64,000 nucleotides of DNA from an uncultured Campylobacter sp. (GCF_963518785.1 NZ_CAUQKJ010000011.1:1-64000), one strand, 5' to 3'. Numbered from the stretch's first letter, positions 1 to 8,330 are shown. Notes: a model not told the origin generated them from the letters alone. Numbers and translations are program-made.

Positions 1-124
1 GCGAAAATTTGCAGATATCAAGCTTCGCTAGGGTTGCGCTGTTTTCGCGGACGAGTAAGCTTTGAAATTCCAAAATTCCTAGAATTTTGCTAAAATTGCG
101 GGCAAATTTAAAGAAAGGCGAAAT

Positions 125-1183
125 TTGACTATTTACGATTTGGAGCGCCTGCGACTGGACGCGAAAAAGCACGTGGAGCAGCTAAAGCTGGTTGCCGTTA
201 TAAGCACGGTGGCGGTGCTTGCGGCGTTCGGCGTCATCGCCTATTTTGCAGATAGGCAGGGCGCGCAGAGCTTTAGCGCGATGATGCTTATGCTGCTGGC
301 GGTCGCCTCGCTCGCCGTAAGTCTTAAAGAGGTGCACTTAAACGGCTGGCAAAAGGATCTCATCGGCACGGAAAATATCTTAAAGCTCGGCGCGGTCGCG
401 ATCTCGTTTTTGATCTTCAAATACTCCGCGGCCTTACCGCAGACTCTGATAAGCTTAGCCGCGCTCGCGCTTGGGGCGTGGCTGGCGAGGGAGCTTTACG
501 CGCTCGGCGTAAGAAGCGCGCAAGAGATTTTTACGGGGCGGTACCGTCAAAGCTACAAGCAGCACTATCTGGCGCCTTTCGTGCGCGAGCTCGGCTACGA
601 ATACGTTTCCTACGGTAGCGTGCCGTTTTGGCGCGTGGTGCAAAGCGATCTGTTCGAGTTTATCGAAAATCTGCGCGGCAACGACCGCGTAGGCGGCGCG
701 TGGCAGGGGGTGAGCTTCGAGTTTAGCGACGTGAGCTTTTTCCATCAAAATTTACAGCACGAACTCGCAGGGGCGTTTTTCGTAGCGGAATTTAACAAAC
801 GCATCATCGCGCCCGTTTTTATCTATCCGCGCGAGATACAAAATAAGCAGCACGTAGGCCTAAAGCCCGTTGCGATGGACAACGTGGAGTTTGCCGCGCG
901 CTACAAGGTGCTTAGCGACGAGCCGCAAAACGCGATGTACGTGCTAACCCATGCATTTATGGAGCGATTTTTGGCGGTGGGCGATGCGCTCGGGGCGCAG
1001 ATCTGGGCGAGCATCAGAGAGCGGCGGATCCATATTTTCGTGCACACTAAGCGGGATAATTTCGAGCCTAGCGTCTATGAAAGCGTGCTGCGCCGCGACC
1101 CCGCAAGCGAGATAAAGAGCGAAATTTTAAGCTTTCTGAGTATCGTTAAAATTTTAAAACTGAATGTGAGGATTTGGATTTAG
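125..1183 (+). CDS. DUF3137-like membrane protein
   Basis: Predicted inner-membrane protein of 352 residues. Three hydrophobic stretches lie in the first third (about residues 21-41, 50-67 and 85-120), followed by a roughly 230-residue soluble part with mixed alpha/beta character and no catalytic motif that I can see. This layout matches the DUF3137 family, whose function is unknown. The start is TTG at 125, preceded by AGAAAGG about 8 bases upstream; no better start lies nearby. The gene stands alone, with a convergent gene downstream. The family call rests on overall architecture and is moderate in strength. Confidence 0.7.
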   Translation: MTIYDLERLRLDAKKHVEQLKLVAVISTVAVLAAFGVIAYFADRQGAQSFSAMMLMLLAVASLAVSLKEVHLNGWQKDLIGTENILKLGAVAISFLIFKYSAALPQTLISLAALALGAWLARELYALGVRSAQEIFTGRYRQSYKQHYLAPFVRELGYEYVSYGSVPFWRVVQSDLFEFIENLRGNDRVGGAWQGVSFEFSDVSFFHQNLQHELAGAFFVAEFNKRIIAPVFIYPREIQNKQHVGLKPVAMDNVEFAARYKVLSDEPQNAMYVLTHAFMERFLAVGDALGAQIWASIRERRIHIFVHTKRDNFEPSVYESVLRRDPASEIKSEILSFLSIVKILKLNVRIWI

Positions 1184-1271
1184 ACGAGCAAGTTCGGCTA
1201 GATAAAATTTATAGATTTTTGCGGCAAACCGAGCGTCGATCGTCTAGGCTTATACTTGCAGCTTTATGATT

Positions 1272-1973
1272 TTAGGCAAACAGATAATTCTTTTTGATAT
1301 AGTCGATATTTATATTTTTCTGCAAAAAATACTCTTTGATATCGTTGTAAATTTTATCGTTGTAGATATAAATAAGATAATATCTTGGTAAAATATTGTG
1401 ATATCCGGGGTTGGTCGTAGGTTCGGCGACCCTTATAAACGGCATAGCTCTAAAGCCTTTGAGGTTTTTATTCATCGATAGATAAAATATAAAATTTAAG
1501 AGCAATCCCCATAGATAGATAAAAAATATTATCTCTAAAAGCTCCCATTTTAGAGCTATGAGTCCCAGTATCGTAAGAGATAAATTGCAGATATACTGTA
1601 AAATTTCTGAGCTAATAAATACGTCAATCGAAAAGCTCCTTCGCAGTTCGTCAAATTCTACTTTGCAAAATCTCTTAACGACGCCGTTTTCGATAAATTC
1701 TATATATCTATCCGTGAATCTTATTTGTTGCTTGCTGCGAATTAACTTAAAGATGCATATCGCAATAAGAATCCCTAACATTACCGAATTCATAACTACG
1801 CCTTTTGGCGAACATAAAGATCTGCATTCCATAAAATCCTCTATTATAGCTATCGTTAAGACGGAAAATAACAATACCAAATACCAAGCGATCGCAAAAA
1901 ATTTTTCATAGCCGTTTATAATCAACGGCTCTTTGTCGTAGTCTCTGGATGAAATTTTAAAATTTTCAAGCAT
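1272..1973 (-). CDS. Hypothetical AT-rich membrane protein
   Basis: I do not recognise this 233-residue protein. It has hydrophobic segments at about residues 25-44, 61-78 and a longer double one at 124-165, so probably four membrane passes, and a basic C-terminal tail. A cysteine-containing loop lies after the first segment (around residues 50-54). Base use is clearly more AT-rich than the flanking genes (many ATA, AAA and TTA codons), which suggests later acquisition. It is convergent with the DUF3137-like gene and not in an obvious operon. Confidence 0.6.
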   Translation of the reverse strand: MLENFKISSRDYDKEPLIINGYEKFFAIAWYLVLLFSVLTIAIIEDFMECRSLCSPKGVVMNSVMLGILIAICIFKLIRSKQQIRFTDRYIEFIENGVVKRFCKVEFDELRRSFSIDVFISSEILQYICNLSLTILGLIALKWELLEIIFFIYLWGLLLNFIFYLSMNKNLKGFRAMPFIRVAEPTTNPGYHNILPRYYLIYIYNDKIYNDIKEYFLQKNINIDYIKKNYLFA

Positions 1974-2395
1974 CTTTGTATCTCAATCAAAGCGTGATAT
2001 GTTTGGCTGGCGCGACGGAATTTATCGTAAATCCGTAAGGGCGGCTTACAGGCATATCGGCACACAGGCGATGCGGAAAATAATCCGCTATCCGCCGCAG
2101 TACGGCTCGTAAAATCGCGTCATGGCTTAAAATTAAAACCCGTCTTGCAAAAGCAAATCCGCGGCTCGTAGTCCGCAGTCTGCAAAATCCATAGTTCGTA
2201 AAATTATGCCGTGCCGTCGGCTTATAAAGTCGCAGTTTGAAAACCGCGCCGCCTCGCTAACTAGTAAAATTTAGCTCGCCAAAACCGCGCTGCACTTCGG
2301 GCTGATAAATCGCGGCTCGCGCAAAACGCAACGCAATACGCGCAAAAGTAAAATCCGCGGCTTGCAAAATCAAGCCGCAGCATTTAAAAGCGAGC
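1974..2395. repeat. Gene-free gap with degenerate CGCGGCTCG repeats
   Basis: No coding region is supported here. Between about 2095 and 2385 a short unit with the core CGCGGCT(C/T)G followed by (T/C)GCAAAA or TAAAAT recurs irregularly every 25-50 bases on the same strand (for example near 2103, 2160, 2308 and 2356). The last copy forms part of the terminator hairpin of the downstream minus-strand gene. Confidence 0.4.
2357..2378 (-). terminator. Rho-independent terminator of the kbp-like gene
   Basis: An eight-base-pair GC-rich stem (GCGGCTTG / CAAGCCGC) with a six-base loop lies 18 bases past the stop codon of the minus-strand gene. Read on the minus strand it is followed by GGATTTTACTTTT, giving an interrupted U-tract. 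Confidence 0.65.
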
Positions 2396-2818
2396 TTAAG
2401 CTTTTGGAATTCTGATCTTCTGCCCCGGATAGATGAGGTTCGCGTCCTTGATAACTTCGCGGTTGGCGTCGAAAATAACCTTGTATTTATTCGCGTCGCC
2501 GTAGAATTTCTTCGCGATTTTAGATAGGTTATCGCCCTTTACTATGGTGTAGTAGTTCTCGGCGCTATCCTCTCTAATGCCCTCGATCTGCACGTTTTTA
2601 ATGCCTGCGGTGTTGCCCGCGATGAGGGCTGCTTTTTCGAGAGTTTCCTTATCGGCGTTGCCGCTGATTTTGACGGTGTCGCCCTGCACCTCGACCTCTA
2701 GCCCTTCTACCGGCGTAGAGCTGAGATTGGTGGCGATCTCGTCTTTTACGTGCTTGGCGTCATCGCCTAGACCTAGTAGTTTCTTGCCTGCTTCGGCTAC
2801 GAATGAAAGTAAACCCAT
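2396..2818 (-). CDS. kbp: BON/LysM potassium-binding protein (Kbp/YgaU-like)
   Basis: 140 residues, close to the 149 of E. coli Kbp (YgaU), a cytoplasmic K+-binding protein. The N-terminus MGLLSFVAEAGKKL resembles the E. coli start. A BON domain spans about residues 25-85 and a LysM domain about 88-138, beginning YYTIVKGDNLSKIAKKFYG and ending YPGQKIRIPKA. There is no signal peptide, which fits a cytoplasmic protein rather than a wall-binding LysM protein. The ribosome-binding site AAAGGAG lies just before the ATG. The gene is monocistronic and followed by its own terminator. Potassium binding is inferred from the family. Confidence 0.85.
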   Translation of the reverse strand: MGLLSFVAEAGKKLLGLGDDAKHVKDEIATNLSSTPVEGLEVEVQGDTVKISGNADKETLEKAALIAGNTAGIKNVQIEGIREDSAENYYTIVKGDNLSKIAKKFYGDANKYKVIFDANREVIKDANLIYPGQKIRIPKA

Positions 2819-3017
2819 TGTTTTCTCCTTTGGTTAAAGTGGCGAAATTTTATCTTAAATTTACCAACGATCAGCTTAGGCGCATATCCTTACGGCTCCG
2901 CCCTAGCCCAGTGATGCGACCTACTGCGCTCACTCTATGCGCGACGGCAAGTTCTTGGACCATCATTGCCGCGTCCGTCTATTCAGATTTGCAGCGTATG
3001 AATTATCAGCGCTGCGA

Positions 3018-4220
3018 CTACGCTAAATTTTTCGTCAGTAAATTTCTAGCGATCACGGCGCATACGATGCTAAAAACGACGACCGAATATGAGTTGAGAT
3101 TTAGCCCGCAAAATCCCGCGCTTAGGGCAAAGGCGCAAAGCGGCGCGTTTAAGTTGATCGCTAAAAAGGCAGCCCCTCCGCAAACCCCCGCTGCGCTTAG
3201 GCTAATAGGTAGAATTTCGCCGATCGCAAATCCAACGCATAGCCCCAAAACTGCGCCCAGCGCGAAACTCGGCGTTAGCGTGCCGCCATATCCGCCGCAG
3301 CGAAAGATCATCAAAATGCAAAACGCTTTGCAAAGCAAAATCGCAAGCAAATAGGGGCTAAAGGACGCTGAGTTGAAAGCAAACTGCGCTGCCGAGCGCC
3401 CGTTACCTAAAATTTCTGGTACGTATGCGCCGATCGCCGCGGTAAGCAAGAATGCAAATGGCAGTGTAAGCGCGATTTTAAGGCTTTTTATGCGCAGCTT
3501 TTCGCACAAGCGCACCCCGTCTTGAAAGTATTTCGCCGCAAACCCCGTGACAAGTCCGATTATCGCCGCTGCGAGTAAATTCTGCGGGGTAGGGGCGAAG
3601 TTTGAAACTGTGTAATAAATTTCTTTTGAAGCTCCGAATTCCGCCGTAGCTGTAGCCACCGCGCTTGTGGCAAAGGCGCATAAAATCGCTCGAGTATCGA
3701 AGCTTTTAAGCAAAATTTCTAGGCTAAAAAGCGCGCCCGCTAACGGGACGTTATATGCAGCACCTAGTCCCGCTCCCGCGCCACATGCGACAAATAACCG
3801 AAGCTCATCTCCGCTGATATTTAAGGTGCGGCAAATTTTAGCCGCAAACAAGCCGCCTAGCTCGCGCGGAGCAGCCTCACTGCCTACCGGTGCGCCCATG
3901 GCGATGGCTGCAAGCTGCAAAACCGAGTGGATTAAATTTTGCCAAAACGGCGGATTTCGCCCATCCATCATCGAAGCTACGTTTAAAAAAGGTTTTAGTC
4001 TTATTAGCAGAATTCTAATTAAAGTTACGATTGCGCCGGCTGCGAGGACGCTAAGAAAGCGCCTAAGCGCAGTGGTTTGCTCCGTGATAATGTGAAATTC
4101 CTCATCATTATGCCCGAAAGCAAAAGTTTCAATTTCGTTGATGCCGAAGTTTAAGAGCCCTGCGCAAAGCCCCATTATAACGCCTATCGCAAGGATCGCT
4201 AGAAAGAATTTAGTACTCAA
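3018..4220 (-). CDS. ClC-family chloride channel or transporter
   Basis: 400-residue polytopic protein of the ClC family, which moves chloride (or fluoride) through a homodimer with one pore per subunit. Signature pieces are seen in order: GSEAAPRE at residues 113-120, where Glu115 takes the place of the gating glutamate of GxEGP; the glycine-rich GAGAGLGAAYNVPLAGALFS helix near 148-166; and the GGYGGTLTPSFALGA segment late in the protein. No C-terminal CBS domains are present. The start is TTG at 4220 with AAGG upstream. The GSEAAP form differs from the canonical GREGP, so coupling (channel or H+ antiport) cannot be told. Confidence 0.88.
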   Translation of the reverse strand: MSTKFFLAILAIGVIMGLCAGLLNFGINEIETFAFGHNDEEFHIITEQTTALRRFLSVLAAGAIVTLIRILLIRLKPFLNVASMMDGRNPPFWQNLIHSVLQLAAIAMGAPVGSEAAPRELGGLFAAKICRTLNISGDELRLFVACGAGAGLGAAYNVPLAGALFSLEILLKSFDTRAILCAFATSAVATATAEFGASKEIYYTVSNFAPTPQNLLAAAIIGLVTGFAAKYFQDGVRLCEKLRIKSLKIALTLPFAFLLTAAIGAYVPEILGNGRSAAQFAFNSASFSPYLLAILLCKAFCILMIFRCGGYGGTLTPSFALGAVLGLCVGFAIGEILPISLSAAGVCGGAAFLAINLNAPLCAFALSAGFCGLNLNSYSVVVFSIVCAVIARNLLTKNLA

Positions 4221-4789
4221 AATATGCCTTTTTGAAACGCATAATTATATAAAATTTTAGCTTTAAAAAATCCTTACCGTGCGCATAAAAGCAGCTAAAA
4301 CGCGAGTAAATTTTAAAACAATGGCTAGGAATTTATATCGTCTCTGTAAGTAAAATTTTACAAAATTCTATGAAGCGTAGGCAGAGGCAGAATTTTATTT
4401 ACGTTAATCGCGCGAGTAAAATTTACGTAGATTTTATATCGCGCGTAGAAAATTTAGTAAAATTTCGCATCGCGCGGGAGGATAAAATTCTTTTTAAAAT
4501 TTCTTGCCGCGAAGGCAGGCGAAATTCTACGTAAAATTTAAATCTATCCGAGCGGGTAAAATTTTAAATTGAGTAAGCGAGAGAATTTCGCAGAGGACGC
4601 GTGAAATTTCGCGCAGAATTCTAATTTGCGAAAGAGTGCAAAATTCCGCGTAGAATTCCGATTCGCGTAAGCGAGCGAAATCTCGCGTGAAATTCCAAGC
4701 TGCGTGGCTGAGCAAAATTTCGCGCAAAATTTTAATTTGCGTGAGTCATAGGAATTTTATACCTGCGAATAAATTCGCTTAGGATTTTG
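4221..4789. repeat. Intergenic RAATTY-rich region with 37-bp tandem array
   Basis: There is no convincing gene. From about 4560 to 4750 the DNA is a degenerate tandem array: units begin at 4560, 4617, 4654, 4691 and 4728. Those at 4617, 4654 and 4691 are exactly 37 bases apart; each starts AATT(C/T), runs through TGCG(T/A)AAGCGAG-like sequence and ends AAATT(C/T)CGCG. By eye about a dozen RAATTY hexamers fall between 4520 and 4760. Open frames inside it are by-products of the repeat. Upstream (4260-4520) the same vocabulary continues without a clear period. Confidence 0.55.
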
Positions 4790-5332
4790 CTATTTTTTCC
4801 AGATATCGTCGTTTTTACCGGCTGCAGGCGCGCTTAGCTTTTTATCCAGAGCCGAAATTTTATCCGCGAGCTTTTGCGCGCCGCCGAAAATTTCATCTTT
4901 TTTCGGAAGCCCGAAGTGAAATTTAAAGCCTACGCTATCTCCGATGCTTGCAAGTAGCGATTTGGGCGCGTTTGCGATCGCGTCTTTAAAGATCGCTGCA
5001 TCGATACCGAGCTCGGCTAAGTTTTTTAACGCCCGCGCAGAGCCGATAAACATCGCAATCTTGGCGTCGAAAAGATAATCATTGGCTAGCTTTTGCGCGG
5101 CCGCCGCAGATTTTTTATCCACGATGATAAAGCGCGCGCCTGCGCCGTTTGCGAGTAAAATTTCATTTATATCGTTCGTAATAACGCTAAATTTTTTCTG
5201 CGCCTTTTGCGCGGCGGCTATGAGCCTGTCGTTAAATTTAAAGAGCAGATTGTCGTATTTGAAAACTTCGTCGCCGTTTTTGATGAGATACAGCGGCTCA
5301 TATGGCACGAGCGCGTGGCCTAGGATGATCAT
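4790..5332 (-). CDS. Conserved hypothetical protein
   Basis: 180 residues, soluble, with alternating helix/strand segments (for example FSVITNDINEILLANGA, ARFIIVDKK, KIAMFIGSARALKNLAELGIDAAIF) suggesting an alpha/beta fold. I recognise no catalytic motif. It is the last gene of the ribA-rsmG operon and overlaps the preceding PP0621-type gene by four bases (ATGA), so it is translationally coupled. The C-terminal third is rich in Lys and Ala. Function unknown. Confidence 0.7.
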   Translation of the reverse strand: MIILGHALVPYEPLYLIKNGDEVFKYDNLLFKFNDRLIAAAQKAQKKFSVITNDINEILLANGAGARFIIVDKKSAAAAQKLANDYLFDAKIAMFIGSARALKNLAELGIDAAIFKDAIANAPKSLLASIGDSVGFKFHFGLPKKDEIFGGAQKLADKISALDKKLSAPAAGKNDDIWKK

Positions 5333-5535
5333 TTACCGCCCCTTAGTTTGGCTTCGCAGGACTTGCAAAGGCGCTTTTTATCGCGCAGAGCAAGCTCGTC
5401 GCTGCTAAAGTACGTCCCGCACTCGTCGCACGCCAAAAGCTCGGTCGCATCGTCCTTTTTCTTTATGCGAAATCTAGGCACTATCAAAAAATATATGAGC
5501 GCCGCGATAACGGCGACGGCTAGAATTTTTCCCAT
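5329..5535 (-). CDS. PP0621-family small membrane zinc-ribbon protein
   Basis: 68 residues. One N-terminal membrane segment (KILAVAVIAALIYFLIV) is followed by a basic stretch and a four-cysteine cluster: CDECG at about residues 36-40 and CKSC at 57-60, as expected for a zinc ribbon of the PP0621 family. Function is unknown. The start codon overlaps the rsmG stop by one base (TAATG) and its own stop overlaps the next start, so it is part of a tight operon. Confidence 0.8.
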   Translation of the reverse strand: MGKILAVAVIAALIYFLIVPRFRIKKKDDATELLACDECGTYFSSDELALRDKKRLCKSCEAKLRGGK

Positions 5536-6113
5536 TATTTTACCCCTTTGATCACTAAAAATTTTCTATTTTTCAAAGCGTTTTCATCGCTAAAAATTTC
5601 GCAGTGCGCGCTCGTAAATTCCTTGCGGAATTCTGCCGCTTCCGCCTCTGCGCCCGAGCCTTTGTAGAGCAAAAACGTAGTGTTTTGATCGTAAAAGCCG
5701 CGGCAAATTTCAATTAAGCTTCGCGCGCTCATTAGCGCTCGCGAGCTTATCAGATCGGTGCGTAGCTTTGCGCCGTCCTGCACGCGCTCGGCGTGGATTT
5801 TTACGTTAGCTAGAGCAAGGCTAACCTTCACGTAGGTTAGAAACGCCGCTTTTTTTTGATTTGGCTCAAACAGATGCCACTCGCACAGCGGCAGCGCGAG
5901 CGCCAAAAAGATCCCCGGAAAGCCGGCTCCTGAGCCGATGTCGCACGCGATGCGCGGATAGCGCGGTATGAAACTCGCTCCGCTTAGGCTGTCGCGCACC
6001 ACTGCGTCCAAATCGTCGTAATTCGTGAGGCTATGGACGCGGTTAAATTTTTGCAGACAGGCTTTAAATTTAGCTACCTGCTCGCCAAAGCTCTCGTCCG
6101 GCGCAAGCTTCAC
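5535..6113 (-). CDS. rsmG: 16S rRNA (guanine527-N7)-methyltransferase RsmG
   Basis: 192 residues. RsmG uses S-adenosylmethionine to methylate N7 of G527 in 16S rRNA; its loss gives low-level streptomycin resistance in other bacteria. The SAM-binding motif CDIGSGAGFPGIFLAL lies at residues 57-72, and the conserved NLTNYDD-like segment appears as SLTNYDDLDAVVRDSL near residue 28. The start is GTG, overlapping the ribA stop as GTGA, which implies coupled translation. The ribA-rsmG order is also that of C. jejuni. Confidence 0.95.
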   Translation of the reverse strand: MKLAPDESFGEQVAKFKACLQKFNRVHSLTNYDDLDAVVRDSLSGASFIPRYPRIACDIGSGAGFPGIFLALALPLCEWHLFEPNQKKAAFLTYVKVSLALANVKIHAERVQDGAKLRTDLISSRALMSARSLIEICRGFYDQNTTFLLYKGSGAEAEAAEFRKEFTSAHCEIFSDENALKNRKFLVIKGVK

Positions 6114-6670
6114 AGCAGATGCCCCATCTGCTCTTTTTTGACGCGCAGATAGTTTTCGTTAAATTTATTAGGCGTGATGATTATCGGCACGCGTGCGACC
6201 ACTTCGACTTTTAGATCGTGCAGCTTTTGCGGATTATTCGTAAGTAGATTTATGCGTGAAATTCCAAAATGAGCGAGTATGAAATCCACGATCTCGTAGG
6301 TGCGCTCGTCCGCTTTGAAGCCTAGCTGATGATTTGCTTCGATCGTATCGAGGCCCCGGTCTTGTAGCGCGTAGGCGTTGATTTTATTGAAAAGCCCGAT
6401 ATTGCGCCCCTCTTGACGCAGATAGATCACCATGCCGCCATGCTCTTCGATATATTTTAGGCTCGCTTCGAGCTGTTCGCCGCAGTCGCACTTTAGGCTG
6501 CCGATCGCATCGCCGGTAAGGCACTCCGAGTGGATCCGCACGTTTACGACGCCCTCCAAAGGCTGCTTAAATATCACTAGATGCTCTTTCTCGCCTTGCT
6601 TAAACGACTGAACGCGGAAGCTTCCGAAGCGGGAGGGGAGATTCGCGACCTCTGAAATTTTTATATCCAT
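6110..6670 (-). CDS. ribA: GTP cyclohydrolase II
   Basis: 186 residues, the stand-alone form without a DHBP synthase domain. It opens GTP to 2,5-diamino-6-ribosylamino-4-pyrimidinone 5'-phosphate, the first step of riboflavin synthesis. Zinc ligands Cys50, Cys61 and Cys63 are present in CLTGDAIGSLKCDCGEQL, followed by the active-site IYLRQEGRNIGL segment near residue 82. It is the first gene of a four-gene minus-strand operon and divergent from hemB; the 60-base gap between them holds a palindrome that could be an operator. Confidence 0.96.
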   Translation of the reverse strand: MDIKISEVANLPSRFGSFRVQSFKQGEKEHLVIFKQPLEGVVNVRIHSECLTGDAIGSLKCDCGEQLEASLKYIEEHGGMVIYLRQEGRNIGLFNKINAYALQDRGLDTIEANHQLGFKADERTYEIVDFILAHFGISRINLLTNNPQKLHDLKVEVVARVPIIITPNKFNENYLRVKKEQMGHLL

Positions 6671-6686
6671 GCTTAAATTTACTCCG

Positions 6687-6711
6687 ATTGTGATATTATA
6701 AATCTCACAAT
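6687..6711. promoter_or_regulatory. Divergent promoter with ATTGTGA-N11-TCACAAT palindrome
   Basis: The ribA-hemB divergent gap holds a perfect 7-bp inverted repeat (6687-6693 and 6705-6711) around TATTATAAATC, which itself contains -10-like hexamers for both directions. The symmetry suggests a dimeric repressor or activator site. Spacing of 11 does not fit a CRP site (6) or FNR site (4). The regulator is unknown. Confidence 0.4.
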
Positions 6712-6733
6712 TCTAGCTAAAAAAGGAAAAATA

Positions 6734-7708
6734 ATGTTTAAACGATTTAGACGCCTACGAATAAACCCCGCACTTAGGGATCTGGTGCGACAAACCGATC
6801 TGCAAACCCGCTTTCTAATCTATCCGCTTTTTGTGGTGGAAGGAAGCGGCATCAAAAAGGAGATCGCCTCGATGCCCGGCGTATTTCAGATGAGCTTGGA
6901 TGAAATTTTAAAAGAGTGTGAAATTCTCATGTCGCTCGGTTTGGATAAAATTTTACTTTTTGGAATTCCTTCGCTAAAGGACAGTATCGGCTCGGACGCG
7001 CTAAGCGAGGACGGCATCATCGCGACTTCGCTACGCGCGATAAAGGCTAAATTTCCAAATTTATTAGTAATCACCGATCTGTGCTTTTGCGAATACACCG
7101 ACCACGGACACTGCGGTATCATCGATCATGTGCATCAGACGGTGAATAATGACGCGACGCTTGAAATTTCGGCGCAGCAAGCGCTCATCCACGCCAAAGC
7201 GGGCGCGGATATGATCGCGCCTAGCGGCATGATGGACGGTATTATCGCAACTCTGCGAGAGGCGCTCGATCGCGGCGGATTTGAAAATTTGCCGATTATG
7301 GCATATTCGACGAAGTTCGCCAGCGGCTACTACGGGCCGTTTCGTGACGTGGCGGAGAGCGCGCCAAGTTTTGGCGATCGCAGCAGCTACCAGATGGATC
7401 CCGCAAATAGATTTGAGGCGATCAACGAAAGCCTGCAAGACGAGGCGCAGGGAGCGGATATCTTGATGATAAAGCCCGCACTTGCGTATCTGGATCTAAT
7501 CAGAGACCTTAGAGAGCGCACGCTGCTGCCGATCTGCGCGTATAACGTAAGCGGCGAATACGCGCTACTGCAGGCGGGCAAGAAGGCGGGCGTGATCGAT
7601 TATGAGCGCGTGATGATGGAGACGATGATAGGCATAAGGCGCGCGGGTGCTGATATGATCATCACCTATCACGCCAAAGAGATCGCGGAAATTTTAAACA
7701 GGGGCTAG
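6734..7708 (+). CDS. hemB: Delta-aminolevulinic acid dehydratase
   Basis: 324 residues. It joins two 5-aminolevulinates to porphobilinogen in haem synthesis. The zinc-cysteine set is complete (Cys117, Cys119 and Cys127 in CFCEYTDHGHC), so this is the zinc-dependent type. Active-site lysines are Lys194 (YSTKFAS) and the Schiff-base Lys247 (MIKPAL). An AAAAAGG ribosome-binding site precedes the ATG. Downstream, a toxin-antitoxin pair separates it from argF, with which it is adjacent in C. jejuni. Confidence 0.97.
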   Translation: MFKRFRRLRINPALRDLVRQTDLQTRFLIYPLFVVEGSGIKKEIASMPGVFQMSLDEILKECEILMSLGLDKILLFGIPSLKDSIGSDALSEDGIIATSLRAIKAKFPNLLVITDLCFCEYTDHGHCGIIDHVHQTVNNDATLEISAQQALIHAKAGADMIAPSGMMDGIIATLREALDRGGFENLPIMAYSTKFASGYYGPFRDVAESAPSFGDRSSYQMDPANRFEAINESLQDEAQGADILMIKPALAYLDLIRDLRERTLLPICAYNVSGEYALLQAGKKAGVIDYERVMMETMIGIRRAGADMIITYHAKEIAEILNRG

Positions 7709-7710
7709 CG

Positions 7711-7926
7711 ATGAATAAGATAGCACTCGAAATTAAAAGTAATGAAATGCAAGCCGTCTTGGATGCCGTGATGAAGCTGGCAAAAAAGATGAAATTTGAA
7801 GCTAAAATTTTATCTGAAAATAAAGATGAGTGCATAGAAAATTTCGACGAGCTTTCGAGCGCCGTTATTGCGAAACTGGATAAGCCTAGCAATAGGGCCG
7901 TTTTTGAGCGATTAAAGGATAACTGA
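7711..7926 (+). CDS. Putative antitoxin paired with Doc-type toxin
   Basis: 71 residues, small and charged, starting two bases after hemB ends. I do not recognise a DNA-binding fold with confidence. The middle is helical and Lys/Met-rich (MQAVLDAVMKLAKKMKFEAKIL) and the C-terminal part ends in AVFERLKDN, a length and layout typical of antitoxins whose tail neutralises a partner. The stop lies 11 bases before the Doc-like gene. The role as antitoxin is inferred from position and size. Confidence 0.65.
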   Translation: MNKIALEIKSNEMQAVLDAVMKLAKKMKFEAKILSENKDECIENFDELSSAVIAKLDKPSNRAVFERLKDN

Positions 7927-7937
7927 AAAAAAGACAA

Positions 7938-8330
7938 ATGAAATATTTAACGCTGCATCAGGCTATTTTCATCCACGATAAAATGCTAGAAAAAATAGGC
8001 GGAAGCAAGGGGTATAATAAAACTTCGCTTGGCTATTTATCGTCTGCGCTGCAGAATATAAAAAACGATCTGTATTATCCTACTATGTCGGATAAACTCG
8101 CGCATTTGACGCATTCGTGCATAAAATTTCATCCTTTCATCGACGGCAATAAAAGGACGGCGATTTTGCTAGCCGATATGTTTTTATCGGCGAATTCTAT
8201 AGTTTTGGACGACGAGGAATTTTATGCGGCGATGGAAGACGTAGTCGTAAAGGTGGCTACGGGCGATATGACGAAAGGTGATTTAAAAGAATTTTTTAGT
8301 AAATTTATAAAAGATAAAGGAGCGATATGA
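7938..8330 (+). CDS. doc: Death-on-curing (Doc/Fic) family toxin
   Basis: 130 residues, the size of phage P1 Doc. The Fic/Doc motif is HPFIDGNKRTA at residues 65-75: the catalytic His65, acidic Asp69 and the Asn-Lys-Arg ending are present. The GNKR ending (Lys rather than Gly) is the Doc type, and P1 Doc is a kinase that inactivates EF-Tu by phosphorylating a C-terminal threonine. The toxin stop overlaps the argF start as ATGA, so argF may be translated from the same message. The TA pair sits between two housekeeping genes with no sign of other mobile DNA. Confidence 0.85.
   Translation: MKYLTLHQAIFIHDKMLEKIGGSKGYNKTSLGYLSSALQNIKNDLYYPTMSDKLAHLTHSCIKFHPFIDGNKRTAILLADMFLSANSIVLDDEEFYAAMEDVVVKVATGDMTKGDLKEFFSKFIKDKGAI

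Noticed and set aside
4527..4727. Minus-strand open frame of 66 codons
   Set aside because: It lies entirely in the 37-base tandem array and its peptide is just the repeat translated; no ribosome-binding site.
6673..6688. TTAAATTTACTCCGAT, identical to part of the CRISPR-like repeat
   Set aside because: Only about 15 bases match, and AAATTTA is ubiquitous here; the rest of the repeat is absent.
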